64,000 bases of DNA, from positions 59,573-123,572 of the forward strand of contig CAXTAK010000010.1 in the NCBI GenBank assembly GCA_964242735.1. Direction: 5' to 3'. This DNA comes from CADCUY01 sp964242735. Lineage in GTDB: Bacteria; Actinomycetota; Actinomycetes; Actinomycetales; Quadrisphaeraceae. Position numbers and translations under genes: made by a program. How positions within the stretch are numbered: position 1 is the first letter of the stretch; each line of letters opens with the position of its first letter. Of the stretch, positions 1-8,744 are shown one piece after another. The notes beneath the pieces are model-generated. The model did not search any database. It was not told where the DNA came from and was given only the letters and a program-made list of their open reading frames with translations.

Positions 1-392
1 TGCCTCTCCCGCTGGTCCACGCCTCCCCAACGGCCTCGGGGTTCTCGGGGTCACCCGGGGTCGCGAGGGTCGGCGTGGTGCGGGGTGGGACCGCGCTGGG
101 CGACCGGTGGTCCCCCGGCCCGCGCCGCCGGGCCCACGCCGCCGGGCCCACGCCGCCGGGCCCACGCCGCCGGGCCAGGACGAGCCGCCGCGGGCACGAT
201 GGTGGNNNNNNNNNNNNNNNNNNNNNNNNNNNNNNNNNNNNNNNNNNNNNNNNNNNNNNNNNNNNNNNNNNNNNNNNNNNNNNNNNNNNNNNNNNNNNNN
301 NNNNNCGCCGCCGGGCCCACGCCGCCGGGCCAGGACGAGCCGCCGCGGGCACGATGGTGGCGCGACCCACCGTCCCGACCCGAGGAGCGCCT
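1..392. other. Gap-containing leader region without a supported gene
   Basis: No gene is supported here. The stretch is extremely GC-rich and contains a 15-bp tandem repeat, a 100-N assembly gap and a duplicated flank. Long open frames cross it only because stop codons are rare at this base composition. The last bases before 393 include a GAGGAG-like ribosome binding site for the downstream SDR gene. Confidence 0.6.
121..360. repeat. Short tandem repeat and duplicated contig ends around a 100-N gap
   Basis: Before the gap a 15-bp unit of the form GGGCCCACGCCGCCG is repeated about three times (121-175). Bases 206-305 are exactly 100 N. The roughly 55 bases just left of the gap (151-205) reappear base for base just right of it (306-360). 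Two contig ends overlapping by 55 bp, joined with a nominal gap, explains this most simply; a real longer tandem array that stopped the assembler is the alternative. Confidence 0.8.
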
Positions 393-1529
393 GTGACCGC
401 CTCACGCGGGTCCGACCCCACCGACCGCGCGCCCACTCCCGTGCGCGCACCGCCCGAGGGCGCCCACGCCCTCGTCGTCGGGGCCACGGGGATCACCGGC
501 GCCGCGCTGGTGAGCCAGCTCGTGGCCTCGGGGTGGCGCACGACGGGCCTGTCCCGCCGCCCCTCGCAGGTCCCGGGAGCAGAGCACGTGGCAGCGGACC
601 TCCGATCGCCGCCCGGCCTCGAGGCGTCCCTGGCCGGCGTGGCACCGACGCACCTGTTCCTCACCGCGTGGTCACGCCAGGAGACCGAGGCGGAGAACAT
701 CCGGGTGAACGGCGGCATGGTGCGCGACCTGCTGGCGGTCCTCGGGGGCCGGGGGTCGCTGCGCCACGTCGCGCTGGTGACCGGGTTGAAGCACTACCTC
801 GGCCCCTTCGAGGCCTACGGCCGGGGCGAGGTGCCCGACACGCCCTTCCTGGAGGACGCCGAGCGCCTGCCCGTGGAGAACTTCTACTACGCGCAGGAGG
901 ACGAGCTGTTCGCCGCAGCAGCCCGCCACGGCTTCACCTGGTCGGTGCACCGCTCGCACACGGTCATCGGCCACGCGGTGGGGGGCGCGATGAACATGGC
1001 CTCCACCCTCGGGGTCCAGGCCGCGATCGCCGCGAGGACAGGGCGCCGGTTCGTCTTCCCCGGCTCGCGGACCCAGTGGGACGGTGTCGTCGACCTCACC
1101 GACGCCGGTCAGCTCGCCGACCACCAGCTGTGGGCTGCCACCACCCCGGCCGCTGCTGACACCGCGTTCAACGTGGTCAACGGTGACGTGATCCGGTGGC
1201 GCCGCCTCTGGCCCCGGCTCGCCGCCCACCTCGGCGTGGAGCCGCAGGGCCCCGGGGACTCCCCGCAGCCGCTCCAGGTGCAGATGGCTGACGCGGGGCC
1301 GGTGTGGGCCGACATCGTCGCGGACGACGGCCTGGTCGAACCCGACCTGTCCGCGGTCGCGTCGTGGTGGCACACCGACAGCGACCTGGGGCGGGACGTC
1401 GAGGTCCTCGCCGACATGACGCGCAGCCGGTTGGCCGGCTTCACCGGGTACGTCAGCACCGAGCGGTCCCTGCTCGCGACCATCGACGCGTACCGCGCCG
1501 ACCGGATCCTCCCCCGGCGCCCCCGGTGA
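393..1529 (+). CDS. SDR family oxidoreductase, PRISE-like (progesterone 5-beta-reductase/iridoid synthase-related)
   Basis: A 378-residue NAD(P)-dependent reductase of the atypical short-chain dehydrogenase type. The N-terminal Rossmann motif GATGITGAAL is at about residues 31-40, and an FYYAQED segment near residue 165 resembles the active-site Tyr region of the PRISE enzymes, which reduce enones. The length fits that family. I chose the GTG at 393 because GAGGAG precedes it by a few bases; the frame stays open upstream through low-complexity DNA and the gap, which is not credible coding sequence. The substrate cannot be told. It is followed at 28 bp by the ASCH gene on the same strand. Confidence 0.8.
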   Translation: MTASRGSDPTDRAPTPVRAPPEGAHALVVGATGITGAALVSQLVASGWRTTGLSRRPSQVPGAEHVAADLRSPPGLEASLAGVAPTHLFLTAWSRQETEAENIRVNGGMVRDLLAVLGGRGSLRHVALVTGLKHYLGPFEAYGRGEVPDTPFLEDAERLPVENFYYAQEDELFAAAARHGFTWSVHRSHTVIGHAVGGAMNMASTLGVQAAIAARTGRRFVFPGSRTQWDGVVDLTDAGQLADHQLWAATTPAAADTAFNVVNGDVIRWRRLWPRLAAHLGVEPQGPGDSPQPLQVQMADAGPVWADIVADDGLVEPDLSAVASWWHTDSDLGRDVEVLADMTRSRLAGFTGYVSTERSLLATIDAYRADRILPRRPR

Positions 1530-1557
1530 GCCGGCCCGGTGGACCCGTGAGGACCCG

Positions 1558-2004
1558 GTGACCCGCGAGCCGGCCCCACCCGGGGTCGCCGCGCTGCCGC
1601 CGGCGGAGTCCGCCTTCCTAAGACCGCTGCGCGACCGGCTCGTGGCCGCGATCCTCGACGGCACCAAGACCAGCACCACCAGCCTCGTCGCCTGCTACGA
1701 GCACGACGGCGAACCGCTGCCCGCCGTCGGTGACCGGTCGGCCATGCTCGACTCCGCCGGTGACCGCGTCGCCGTCCTGGAGGTCACCGGCGTCCGCGTC
1801 ACCGCCCTGGCCGACGTCGACGTCGGCCACGCCCGGGACGAGGGCGAGGGGCACGAGAGCGTGGCACGGTGGCGCGCCGACCACGAGCGCTCCTTCCACA
1901 GCCGCGAGCTCCGCGCCGAGCTCGGCGACCCGGCCTCCACCACGGACGACGCGACGCCCGTCGTCCTCGAGCGGTTCCGGGTGGTGCAGCGCCTGGACCC
2001 GTGA
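1558..2004 (+). CDS. ASCH domain-containing protein
   Basis: A 148-residue protein with the pattern of the ASCH/DUF984 (YhfF-like) family: an early LRDRLVAAILDGTKTSTTSL segment, a central EVTGVRVTAL strand, and a DVDVGHARDEGEGHES stretch. ASCH domains have a PUA-like beta-barrel fold and are thought to bind RNA or nucleotide ligands; some members hydrolyse N4-acetylcytidine. The GTG start follows the SDR stop by 28 bp, so the two may be co-transcribed. It converges on glnE. Family call is good; function is open. Confidence 0.75.
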   Translation: MTREPAPPGVAALPPAESAFLRPLRDRLVAAILDGTKTSTTSLVACYEHDGEPLPAVGDRSAMLDSAGDRVAVLEVTGVRVTALADVDVGHARDEGEGHESVARWRADHERSFHSRELRAELGDPASTTDDATPVVLERFRVVQRLDP

Positions 2005-2033
2005 TGCCCGGACCGCACCCCGCTGCGGCGTGG

Positions 2034-5000
2034 TCAGCCGTAGAAGACCCGCTCGACCACTGCGCGGGCGTGGCGCCCGGCGCGCCGCACCACGTCGGTC
2101 AGCGCCTCCTGCGTGGCCGGCGCGAGACCGAGGACGTGGGCGACCTCCCCGGCCTCGCGGGGATCGGTGGGCAGCACGTCGCCGGCCCGTCCGCGCACCA
2201 GCACCAGCGCGTCACGCACCCGTGAGGCGGTCTCCCACGCGTGAGCGAGCGTCGTGCGGTCCACCGGCGCCAGGAGGCCGGCCTCCTCGGCCGCGGCCAG
2301 CGCGCCCAGCGTGGAGGTGGTGCGAAGCCCGGGCACGGCGTGGGCGTGGCGCAGCTGCAGGAGCTGCGCGGTCCACTCCACGTCGGCGAGGTACCCGGGG
2401 CCCAGCTTGAGGTGCCGGCGAGGATCGGTGCCCCGGGGCAGCCGCTCGGACTCGACCCGGGCCTTGATGCGGCGCACCTCGCGCGTCGCCGACTCGCCCA
2501 GCCCACCCACCGGGTACCGCACGGGGTCGACCAGGGCGATGAACCGCGCCCCCACGTCGGCGTCCCCGGCCACGGGGCGAGCGCGCAGCAGGGCCTGCGC
2601 CTCCCAGGGCTGCGCCCATCGCCGGTAGTACTCCGCGTAGCTGGCGAGCGAGCGCGCCAGGGGACCGTCACGCCCCTCGGGGCGCAGCGCGGCGTCGACC
2701 TCCAGCGGCAGGGTCGCGCCCGGGGCGGCCAGGACCCGGCGCAGCTCCCCCGCGACGGCCAGCGCAGCCTCCTGCGCCCTGCCGGCGGCGTCCGCTGCGG
2801 GCACCGGGTCGTGCACGAGCAGCACGTCGGCGTCGGAGCCGTACCCCATCTCACCGCCACCGAGGCGCCCCAGGCCGATCACCGCCACCGCCGTGGGCAG
2901 GGCTCCTCGCCCGACCGGGTCCCACCGGGCGCGGACCCGGCGCTCGGCGACGGCCAGCGCCGCCGCCAGCACGGCCTCGGTGGCGGCGGTGAGCGCTGCG
3001 CGCACCGCCGCCGGGTCGGCCAGCCCCACGAGGTCGGCGATGGCCGTGCGCAGCAGTTCCCGGTCGCGGAGCGCCCGCACCAGCAGCGCCTGCGCGTCGC
3101 CGTCGCCCTGGCGGCCGATGGCCGCGAGGGCTCCCGCGGTGAGGTCTGCGGCGGTGCGGGGCACCAGGTCGGCGTCGGTGCCCAACCAGCGGGTGGCCTC
3201 GGCGTCGCGCTCCAACCCCGAGGCGACCAGGCGCGAGCTGGAGGTGGCGGTGGCCATGCGCTGCGCGGCGGCGCCCTCGTCGCGGAGCATCTTCAGGTAC
3301 CAGTGCGTGCCGCCGAGGCGCTCGCTGATGCGGCGGAAGGCCAGCAGACCGGCGTCCGGGTCGGCGCCGTCGGCGAACCAGGTGAGCATCACCGGCAGCA
3401 GCTGGCGCTGGATCGCGGCCCGGCGGCTGACCCCGCTGGACAGCGCCGCGATGTGGCGCAGCGCCCCGGCGGGGTCGCGGTACCCCAGGCCCTCGAGGCG
3501 GTCCCGGGCCGCCTCGGGGCTCAGGCGCACCTGCTCGGTGCTCAGCTCGGCGACGGCCTCCAGCAGCGGGCGGTAGAACAGCCGCTCGTGCAGGCGGCGC
3601 ACCCGGCGGCGCACCACGGCCAGCTCGGCCGCCAGCCCCTCCGCCCCGCCCGGCACCTTCGCGGCACGGGCCAGCCACCGCAGGTCGGCGGTGGAGGTGG
3701 GCAGCAGGTGCGTGCGGCGCAGGCGGGCCAGTTGCAGGCGGTGCTCCAGCACGCGAAGGAAGCGGTAGTCGGCGTCGAGCTGCGCGGCGTCGTGGCGACC
3801 GACGAACCCGTACGCGGCGAGGGTCTCCAGCGCGACCAGGGTGTTGCGCAGGCGCAGCGCCGGCTGGGCGCGCCCGTGCACCAGTTGCAGCAGCTGCACC
3901 GAGAACTCCACGTCGCGCAAGCCACCGGGGCCCAGCTTGAGCTGTCGGTCGGCTTCCGCGGGGGGCACGTGCGCCTCCACGCGGCGGCGCATCGCCCGGG
4001 TGTCGGCGACCATCCCGGGGCGCTCGGCCGCCACCCAGACCAGCGGCGCGACCGCCTCGGCGTAGGCCCGGCCCAGCGCCGCGTCACCCGCAGCGGGACG
4101 CGCCTTCAGGAGCGCCTGGAACTCCCACGTCCTCGCCCACCGCTGGTAGTACGCCAGGTGGCTCTCCAGGGTGCGCACCAGCGGCCCGTCGCGGCCCTCG
4201 GGGCGCAGGGCGGCGTCCACCGGCCACAGGGTGCCCTCGGCGGTGGTCGCCGAGCAGGCGAGCTGCAGCTGGGTCACCAGCCTCGCGCCGACCTGCGCCA
4301 GCGCGTCCTCGCCACCGTCGGTGCTGGTGCTGGTGCTGGTGCTGGCGCCGTCGCTGCCGGCGTCGGGGCCGGCTGGGGCGACGACGTGGACGACGTCGAC
4401 GTCGCTGACGTAGTTCAGCTCCGTCGCGCCGCACTTGCCCATCGCCACCACCGCCAGACGCACGCCCTCGTGCCCGGGCACCAGCTCCCGCGCCAGGGCC
4501 AGCGCCGCTTCCAGGGCGGCGTCGGCGAGGTCGGCGAGGCGGTGCGTGACGACGTCGACCACCGCGGTGGGCTCCGGGGCGACGAGGTCGTCGGCGGCGA
4601 TGGCGAGCAGCCGCCGGTGGTAGGCGCGGCGCAGCGCGTCACGGCCGACCGCGACGCGGTCCGCGGCGCCCGAGCGCGTGCCGGCCCCGGCGCCGGTGGA
4701 CGCCACGGGCACCGGGGCCGCCGGGTCGGCGCCCACCGCGGACAGCAGCGCTGAGCGCACGGGGTCCACGTCCTCCACCCCGGGCAGCACCGCCCGCCAG
4801 TGATCGGGGTGGCGCACCAAGTGCTCACCGAGCGCGACGGAAGTGCCGAGGACGGCGAGCAGCCGGGCCCGCGGTCCCGCGTCACCACCGTCCTCCCCCT
4901 CACCGCGGACGAGCGCCGCCAGCTCCTCACCGGTCCCACCGGTGCCGGCGGCGTCGCCAGGAGCGGCGGTGCCTGCAGCGTCGAGGAGGCGCACCAGGGC

Positions 5001-5258
5001 CAGCAGGGCGCGGTCGGGGTCGGGGACGGCAGCCAGGGCGGCGAGCAGGTCGTCTGCACCGTCGGGGTCGGTCACCGGCGCCGCCGGGTCCGTCAGTCCC
5101 CCGGCTGCCCGGCCCTCCCCCTCCAGGGCCGGTGCGGAACAGGCGGTGAGCGCCGGGTCGGCGAGCAGCCGCAGCGCGGCGGCGGGGTCGGAGAACCCGG
5201 CCCGGGCCAGGCGGGCGGTGCCCGCGGAGGGGTCCTGGCGCCCGCCGACCACGCTCAC
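2034..5258 (-). CDS. glnE: Bifunctional glutamine synthetase adenylyltransferase/deadenylyltransferase
   Basis: GlnE controls glutamine synthetase by adding or removing AMP. The 1074-residue protein has the two expected nucleotidyltransferase halves: an N-terminal deadenylylase site around GATELNYVSDVDVVHVV and a C-terminal adenylylase site around GGGEMGYGSDADVLLVHD, each followed by a helical GlnE domain with a KLGPGGLRDVEF or KLGPGYLADVEW signature. Length is normal for Actinobacteria. The frame is open far upstream, but that part is Arg/Gly/Pro-rich and antisense-like; the GTG at 5258 starts the recognisable sequence and overlaps the preceding ORF by four bases. Order glnA2-glnE matches Mycobacterium. 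Confidence 0.95.
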   Translation of the reverse strand: MSVVGGRQDPSAGTARLARAGFSDPAAALRLLADPALTACSAPALEGEGRAAGGLTDPAAPVTDPDGADDLLAALAAVPDPDRALLALVRLLDAAGTAAPGDAAGTGGTGEELAALVRGEGEDGGDAGPRARLLAVLGTSVALGEHLVRHPDHWRAVLPGVEDVDPVRSALLSAVGADPAAPVPVASTGAGAGTRSGAADRVAVGRDALRRAYHRRLLAIAADDLVAPEPTAVVDVVTHRLADLADAALEAALALARELVPGHEGVRLAVVAMGKCGATELNYVSDVDVVHVVAPAGPDAGSDGASTSTSTSTDGGEDALAQVGARLVTQLQLACSATTAEGTLWPVDAALRPEGRDGPLVRTLESHLAYYQRWARTWEFQALLKARPAAGDAALGRAYAEAVAPLVWVAAERPGMVADTRAMRRRVEAHVPPAEADRQLKLGPGGLRDVEFSVQLLQLVHGRAQPALRLRNTLVALETLAAYGFVGRHDAAQLDADYRFLRVLEHRLQLARLRRTHLLPTSTADLRWLARAAKVPGGAEGLAAELAVVRRRVRRLHERLFYRPLLEAVAELSTEQVRLSPEAARDRLEGLGYRDPAGALRHIAALSSGVSRRAAIQRQLLPVMLTWFADGADPDAGLLAFRRISERLGGTHWYLKMLRDEGAAAQRMATATSSSRLVASGLERDAEATRWLGTDADLVPRTAADLTAGALAAIGRQGDGDAQALLVRALRDRELLRTAIADLVGLADPAAVRAALTAATEAVLAAALAVAERRVRARWDPVGRGALPTAVAVIGLGRLGGGEMGYGSDADVLLVHDPVPAADAAGRAQEAALAVAGELRRVLAAPGATLPLEVDAALRPEGRDGPLARSLASYAEYYRRWAQPWEAQALLRARPVAGDADVGARFIALVDPVRYPVGGLGESATREVRRIKARVESERLPRGTDPRRHLKLGPGYLADVEWTAQLLQLRHAHAVPGLRTTSTLGALAAAEEAGLLAPVDRTTLAHAWETASRVRDALVLVRGRAGDVLPTDPREAGEVAHVLGLAPATQEALTDVVRRAGRHARAVVERVFYG

Positions 5259-5767
5259 GCGGTGCTCACCGCGGCAGCGCCGCCGGAGCCCACCCAGCAC
5301 GCCTGCGCGTCGCGGACCCCGACCCGCAGGTGCCGGCCGTGGTGCTCGGCGAGGTGCCCCTCGTGCTCGACCACCAGGTCTCGCTGCTCCTCGCGGTCGG
5401 TGCCGCGGGCAGCGAGCGCCGCACCGCGGTCGCCGAGCCACCGGTCGAGCTGGGGCCCGCTCACCTCGGGGTGGTGCTGCACGTCCCACGCGCACCGGCC
5501 CGCCCGGAAGACCTGCACGCGGTGGGACGTGCTGCTGGCGAGCAGCACACCACCCTCGGGGAGGGCCGTGATCGCGTCGTCGTGGGCCTGGGCGGTCAGC
5601 CAGCTCCCGCCACCGCCGCGGGCCAGGGGCCCGACCAGGTCGTCGTCGCGGCCGAGCACCGGCACGTCGCCGTCCACCGCCCGGGCCAGCGAGGAGCGGG
5701 TGGCGGGCAGCCACGGCGCGACGTCGTCGTCCCCCGCGGCCATCTCACCGCCCAGCACCGGCCTCAC
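5255..5767 (-). pseudogene. Degenerate class I glutamine amidotransferase-like gene lacking its catalytic Cys
   Basis: The 170-residue frame resembles stand-alone class I amidotransferases in two blocks: APWLPATRSSLARAVDGDVPVLG and, after a jump, HDDAITALPEGGVLLASS followed by WDVQHHPEV. In working enzymes the PVLG block continues with the nucleophile motif G-x-C-x-G; here it goes straight into RDDDLVGPLARGG, so the Cys is absent. About 60 N-terminal residues are missing as well. Family members are usually near 230 residues. It sits between glnA2 and glnE and overlaps glnE by four bases. A decayed gene is most likely; a non-catalytic relative kept for coupling to glnE, or an assembly deletion, are alternatives. 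Confidence 0.65.
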
Positions 5768-5821
5768 GCCGCCGACCTCACAGCGTCGGGTCTCACACCA
5801 CCCATGTCACAGCGCCCGCTC

Positions 5822-7168
5822 TCACAGCACCGGGAGGTAGCGGCTCAGCTCGAAGGGGGTGACCTGGCGGCGGTAGGCCTCCCACTCCTCCTGCTTGTCC
5901 CGCAGCAGGTAGGCGAAGGCGTGCTCGCCCAGGGTCTCGGCGACCAGCTCCGACTCCTCCAGCACCTGCAGCGCCGCGCCGAGGCTGCTCGGCAGCGCCG
6001 CGATGCCCATCGCCCGGCGCTCGTGCCGGGTCAGGCGCATCACGTCGTCCTCGAGGGCGTCGGGCACCTCGTAGCCCGCCTCGATGCCCTTCAACCCCGC
6101 GGCGAGCAGCAGCGCGAAGGACAGGTACGGGTTGGCGCACGAGTCCAGGGCCCGGTACTCCACCCGCGCCGACTGGCCCTTGTGGGGCTTGTACAGCGGC
6201 ACCCGCACCAGCGCCGAGCGGTTGTTGTGCCCCCACGAGACGTGACCCGGCGCCTCGTCGCCGCCCCACAGGCGCTTGTAGGAGTTGACGATCGGGTTGG
6301 TGACCGCCGTGATCTCGCGCGCGTGGCGCAGCAGCCCGGCGACGAACTGGCGCGCCGTCCTCGACAGCTGGAACTGCCCCGACGCGTCGTGGAAGGCGTT
6401 GCTGTCCCCCTCGAACAGCGACAGGTGCGTGTGCATCCCGGACCCCGGGTGGTCCGCGAAGGGCTTCGGCATGAAGGTCGCGTAGATGCCCTGCTCCAGG
6501 GCGACCTCCTTGATGATGGTGCGGAACGTCATGATGTTGTCGGCGGTGGAGAGGGCGTCGGCGTACCGCAGGTCGATCTCGTTCTGCCCCGGGCCGCCCT
6601 CGTGGTGGCTGAACTCCACGGAGATGCCCATCTGCTCCAGCAGCGAGATGGCCCGGCGGCGGAAGTCCTGCCCGGCGCCGCGGTGCACGTGGTCGAAGAA
6701 GCCCCCGGAGTCGACGGGGGTGGGCGCCCCGGTGGCGGACCCGTCGTCGGTGAGCAGGTAGAACTCGATCTCGGGGTGGGTGTAGAACGTCAGCCCCTGG
6801 TCGGCGGCACGGCCCAGCACCCGCTTGAGCACCTGCCGGGAGTCGGCCTGGGCGGGAGCGCCCTCGGGGGTGAGGATGTCGCAGAACATCCGCGCCGTCC
6901 CCTGGCCGCTCTGCGCGTCGACCCGCCAGGGCAGCACCTGGTACGTCGTGGGGTCCGGGCGCATGAGCATGTCTGCCTCGGACACCCTGGTCAGGCCCTC
7001 CACGGCGCTGCCGTCGAATCCGATCCCCTCCACGAACGCGCCCTCGAGCTCCGCGGGGGCCACGGCCACCGACTTCAGCATCCCGAGGACGTCGGTGAAC
7101 CAGAGCCGGATGAAGCGGATGTCGCGCTCCTCCACCGAGCGGAGCACGAACTCCTGCTGCCTGTCCAT
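5822..7168 (-). CDS. glnA2: Type I glutamine synthetase, GlnA2-like
   Basis: A 448-residue glutamine synthetase (glutamate + ammonia + ATP to glutamine). Visible are the metal/substrate strand GQNEIDLRY, the SGMHTHLSL loop, the NPIVNSYKRL loop and the WGHNNRSALVR ATP-binding segment. Length and the neighbouring glnE match Mycobacterium Rv2222c (glnA2). The NLYDLP-type adenylylation site of GlnA1 enzymes is not visible near the C terminus, so this enzyme may not itself be a GlnE target. In some Actinobacteria GlnA2-type proteins act on polyamines rather than glutamate, so the substrate is not certain. It is divergent from the MFS gene. Confidence 0.93.
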   Translation of the reverse strand: MDRQQEFVLRSVEERDIRFIRLWFTDVLGMLKSVAVAPAELEGAFVEGIGFDGSAVEGLTRVSEADMLMRPDPTTYQVLPWRVDAQSGQGTARMFCDILTPEGAPAQADSRQVLKRVLGRAADQGLTFYTHPEIEFYLLTDDGSATGAPTPVDSGGFFDHVHRGAGQDFRRRAISLLEQMGISVEFSHHEGGPGQNEIDLRYADALSTADNIMTFRTIIKEVALEQGIYATFMPKPFADHPGSGMHTHLSLFEGDSNAFHDASGQFQLSRTARQFVAGLLRHAREITAVTNPIVNSYKRLWGGDEAPGHVSWGHNNRSALVRVPLYKPHKGQSARVEYRALDSCANPYLSFALLLAAGLKGIEAGYEVPDALEDDVMRLTRHERRAMGIAALPSSLGAALQVLEESELVAETLGEHAFAYLLRDKQEEWEAYRRQVTPFELSRYLPVL

Positions 7169-7251
7169 GACCGCATCGTGTCACTCCGGCGCCCGGGCCC
7201 GTCCCCGCGCGGGCAGGCGGGCGGGCGGGAGCGGGAGGAGGATCGTCGTCC

Positions 7252-8721
7252 GTGACAGGTGCGCCCGATCCCGCCCGCTGGCGAGGCCTGGCCGTGTGCC
7301 TGGTCGCGGGCTTCATGACCCTGCTCGACGTCAGCATCGTCAACGTCGCCCTGCCCTCGATCGAGCAGGGGCTCGGCGCCAGCTCCAGCCAGCTGCAGTG
7401 GGTGCTCACCGGCTACGCGCTCGCCTTCGGCCTGGTGCTGGTCTCCGCGGGGCGGCTCGGTGACTCCCACGGCCGCAAGCGCTTGTTCCTCATCGGCCTG
7501 ACCGTCTTCATCGCCGGGTCGCTGCTGTGCGGCATCGCCGGCGACGCGACGCTGCTGACACTGTCACGGGTGCTGCAGGGGGTGGGGGCCGGCGCCCTGC
7601 AGCCCCAGGTCACCGCGCTGATCCAGTCGATGTTCGACGGTACCGAGCGCGGCCGGGCCTTCGGGCTCTTCGGCGGCACCATCGGGGTCTCCACGGCGTC
7701 GGGGCCCATCATCGGCGGGGCGATCCTGGCCCTGGTGCCCGGGGACGACGCGTGGCGCTGGATCTTCCTGGTCAACCTGCCCATCGGCGTGCTCGCGCTC
7801 GTGCTGGCGTGGCGGTGGCTGCCCGCCGGCTCCTCCCGCCCGCCCGAGCGCCTGGACGTCGTCGGGTCGCTGCTGCTGGGCCTCGCCGTCCTGCTGGTGC
7901 TGCTGCCCCTGCAGGAGCGCGCCGTGCTCGGCGCGGGGCTGACCGTGGCCAGCCTGGTCGCGGCGGTGGTCGCCGGGGTCGGCTTCACCCGGTGGGAGCG
8001 GCGCCACGCCGCGCGCGGTCACACGCCGCTGGTGCGCCCGGAGCTGGTGCGCGAGGCGTCCTACGCCTCGGGCGTCACCATGGGTGCGCTGTTCTTCGCC
8101 GGCTTCACCGCCGTCTTCTTCACCCTCAGCCTGTACCTGCAGCAGGGCCTGGGCTACACGCCGCTGCAGGCCGGCCTGGTCCAGACCCCCTTCGCCGTCG
8201 CCAGCGCGGTCAGCGCCCCGCTCAGCGGGCGCGCCGTCGCCACCCGGGGCCGCGCCCTGGTGGTCCTCGGCCTGTGCCTGGTGGTCGCCGGGCTCCTCGC
8301 CGCCGTCGCCGTGATCGCCCTGGTCGCCCCGGCGGTGGGCACCACGCGCACCGGCCTGCTGCTGGTCCTGCCGCTGGCCGTGGCCGGCGCCGGCAGCGGC
8401 ATGGTGATCAGCCCCAACGTCACCCTGACGCTGGCGGGCATCGGGCAAGCCGACGCGGGCAGCGCCAGCGGGGTGCTCCAGACCTTCCAGCGCCTGTCCT
8501 CCGCGGCGGGCATCGCCGTAGTGGGCAGCCTGTTCTTCATGATCACCGCCGCCGGGGACCCGGCGGGCGCGGCGGCCACGGCGCTGGGGTGCTCGGCGCT
8601 GCTGGTGGCGCTGGCGCTGGTGCCCGCGGTGCGCGACACCCGCCGCCGCGCCCGGGTGCAGCGGTTCGACGACGCCGACGTCGAGGCGCACGCGCACCAC
8701 GTGCACGCGGCGGTGCACTGA
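7252..8721 (+). CDS. MFS transporter, DHA2 (EmrB/QacA) family
   Basis: A 489-residue inner-membrane exporter. The first membrane helix carries the DHA2 signature LDVSIVNVALPSI, followed by LQWVLTGYALAFG and a GRLGDSHGRKR loop (motif A), and about 14 hydrophobic segments follow, as expected for proton-driven multidrug exporters. The GTG start has a strong GGGAGGAGG about 10 bp upstream. It is divergent from glnA2 with some 80 bp between and sits directly ahead of nadE. The substrate is unknown. Confidence 0.9.
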   Translation: MTGAPDPARWRGLAVCLVAGFMTLLDVSIVNVALPSIEQGLGASSSQLQWVLTGYALAFGLVLVSAGRLGDSHGRKRLFLIGLTVFIAGSLLCGIAGDATLLTLSRVLQGVGAGALQPQVTALIQSMFDGTERGRAFGLFGGTIGVSTASGPIIGGAILALVPGDDAWRWIFLVNLPIGVLALVLAWRWLPAGSSRPPERLDVVGSLLLGLAVLLVLLPLQERAVLGAGLTVASLVAAVVAGVGFTRWERRHAARGHTPLVRPELVREASYASGVTMGALFFAGFTAVFFTLSLYLQQGLGYTPLQAGLVQTPFAVASAVSAPLSGRAVATRGRALVVLGLCLVVAGLLAAVAVIALVAPAVGTTRTGLLLVLPLAVAGAGSGMVISPNVTLTLAGIGQADAGSASGVLQTFQRLSSAAGIAVVGSLFFMITAAGDPAGAAATALGCSALLVALALVPAVRDTRRRARVQRFDDADVEAHAHHVHAAVH

Positions 8722-8744
8722 GACCGCTCAGTACGCTCGGCCCC

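Noticed and set aside
75..392. Upstream extension of the SDR gene through the gap (open frame from 75)
   Set aside because: It is Arg/Pro/Gly/Ala repeat translation plus unknown residues; the family sequence and ribosome binding site place the start at 393.
4321..4365. A tandem-like run of GTGCTG triplet pairs inside glnE
   Set aside because: It encodes a Ser-Thr linker between GlnE segments in frame; ordinary low-complexity linker, not a separate element.
2241..4754. An 837-codon open frame antisense to glnE
   Set aside because: Typical shadow of a GC-rich gene: Gly/Arg/Gln/Ala-rich, no domain, and fully covered by an obviously real gene.
5259..5714. N-terminal extension of glnE upstream of 5258
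   Set aside because: The extension is Arg/Gly/Pro-rich antisense-like sequence overlapping the amidotransferase-like ORF; normal GlnE starts fit GTG 5258.
7527..8744. Long extension of nadE upstream through the MFS gene
   Set aside because: Out-of-frame reading of the MFS gene; NadE similarity begins exactly at ATG 8745.
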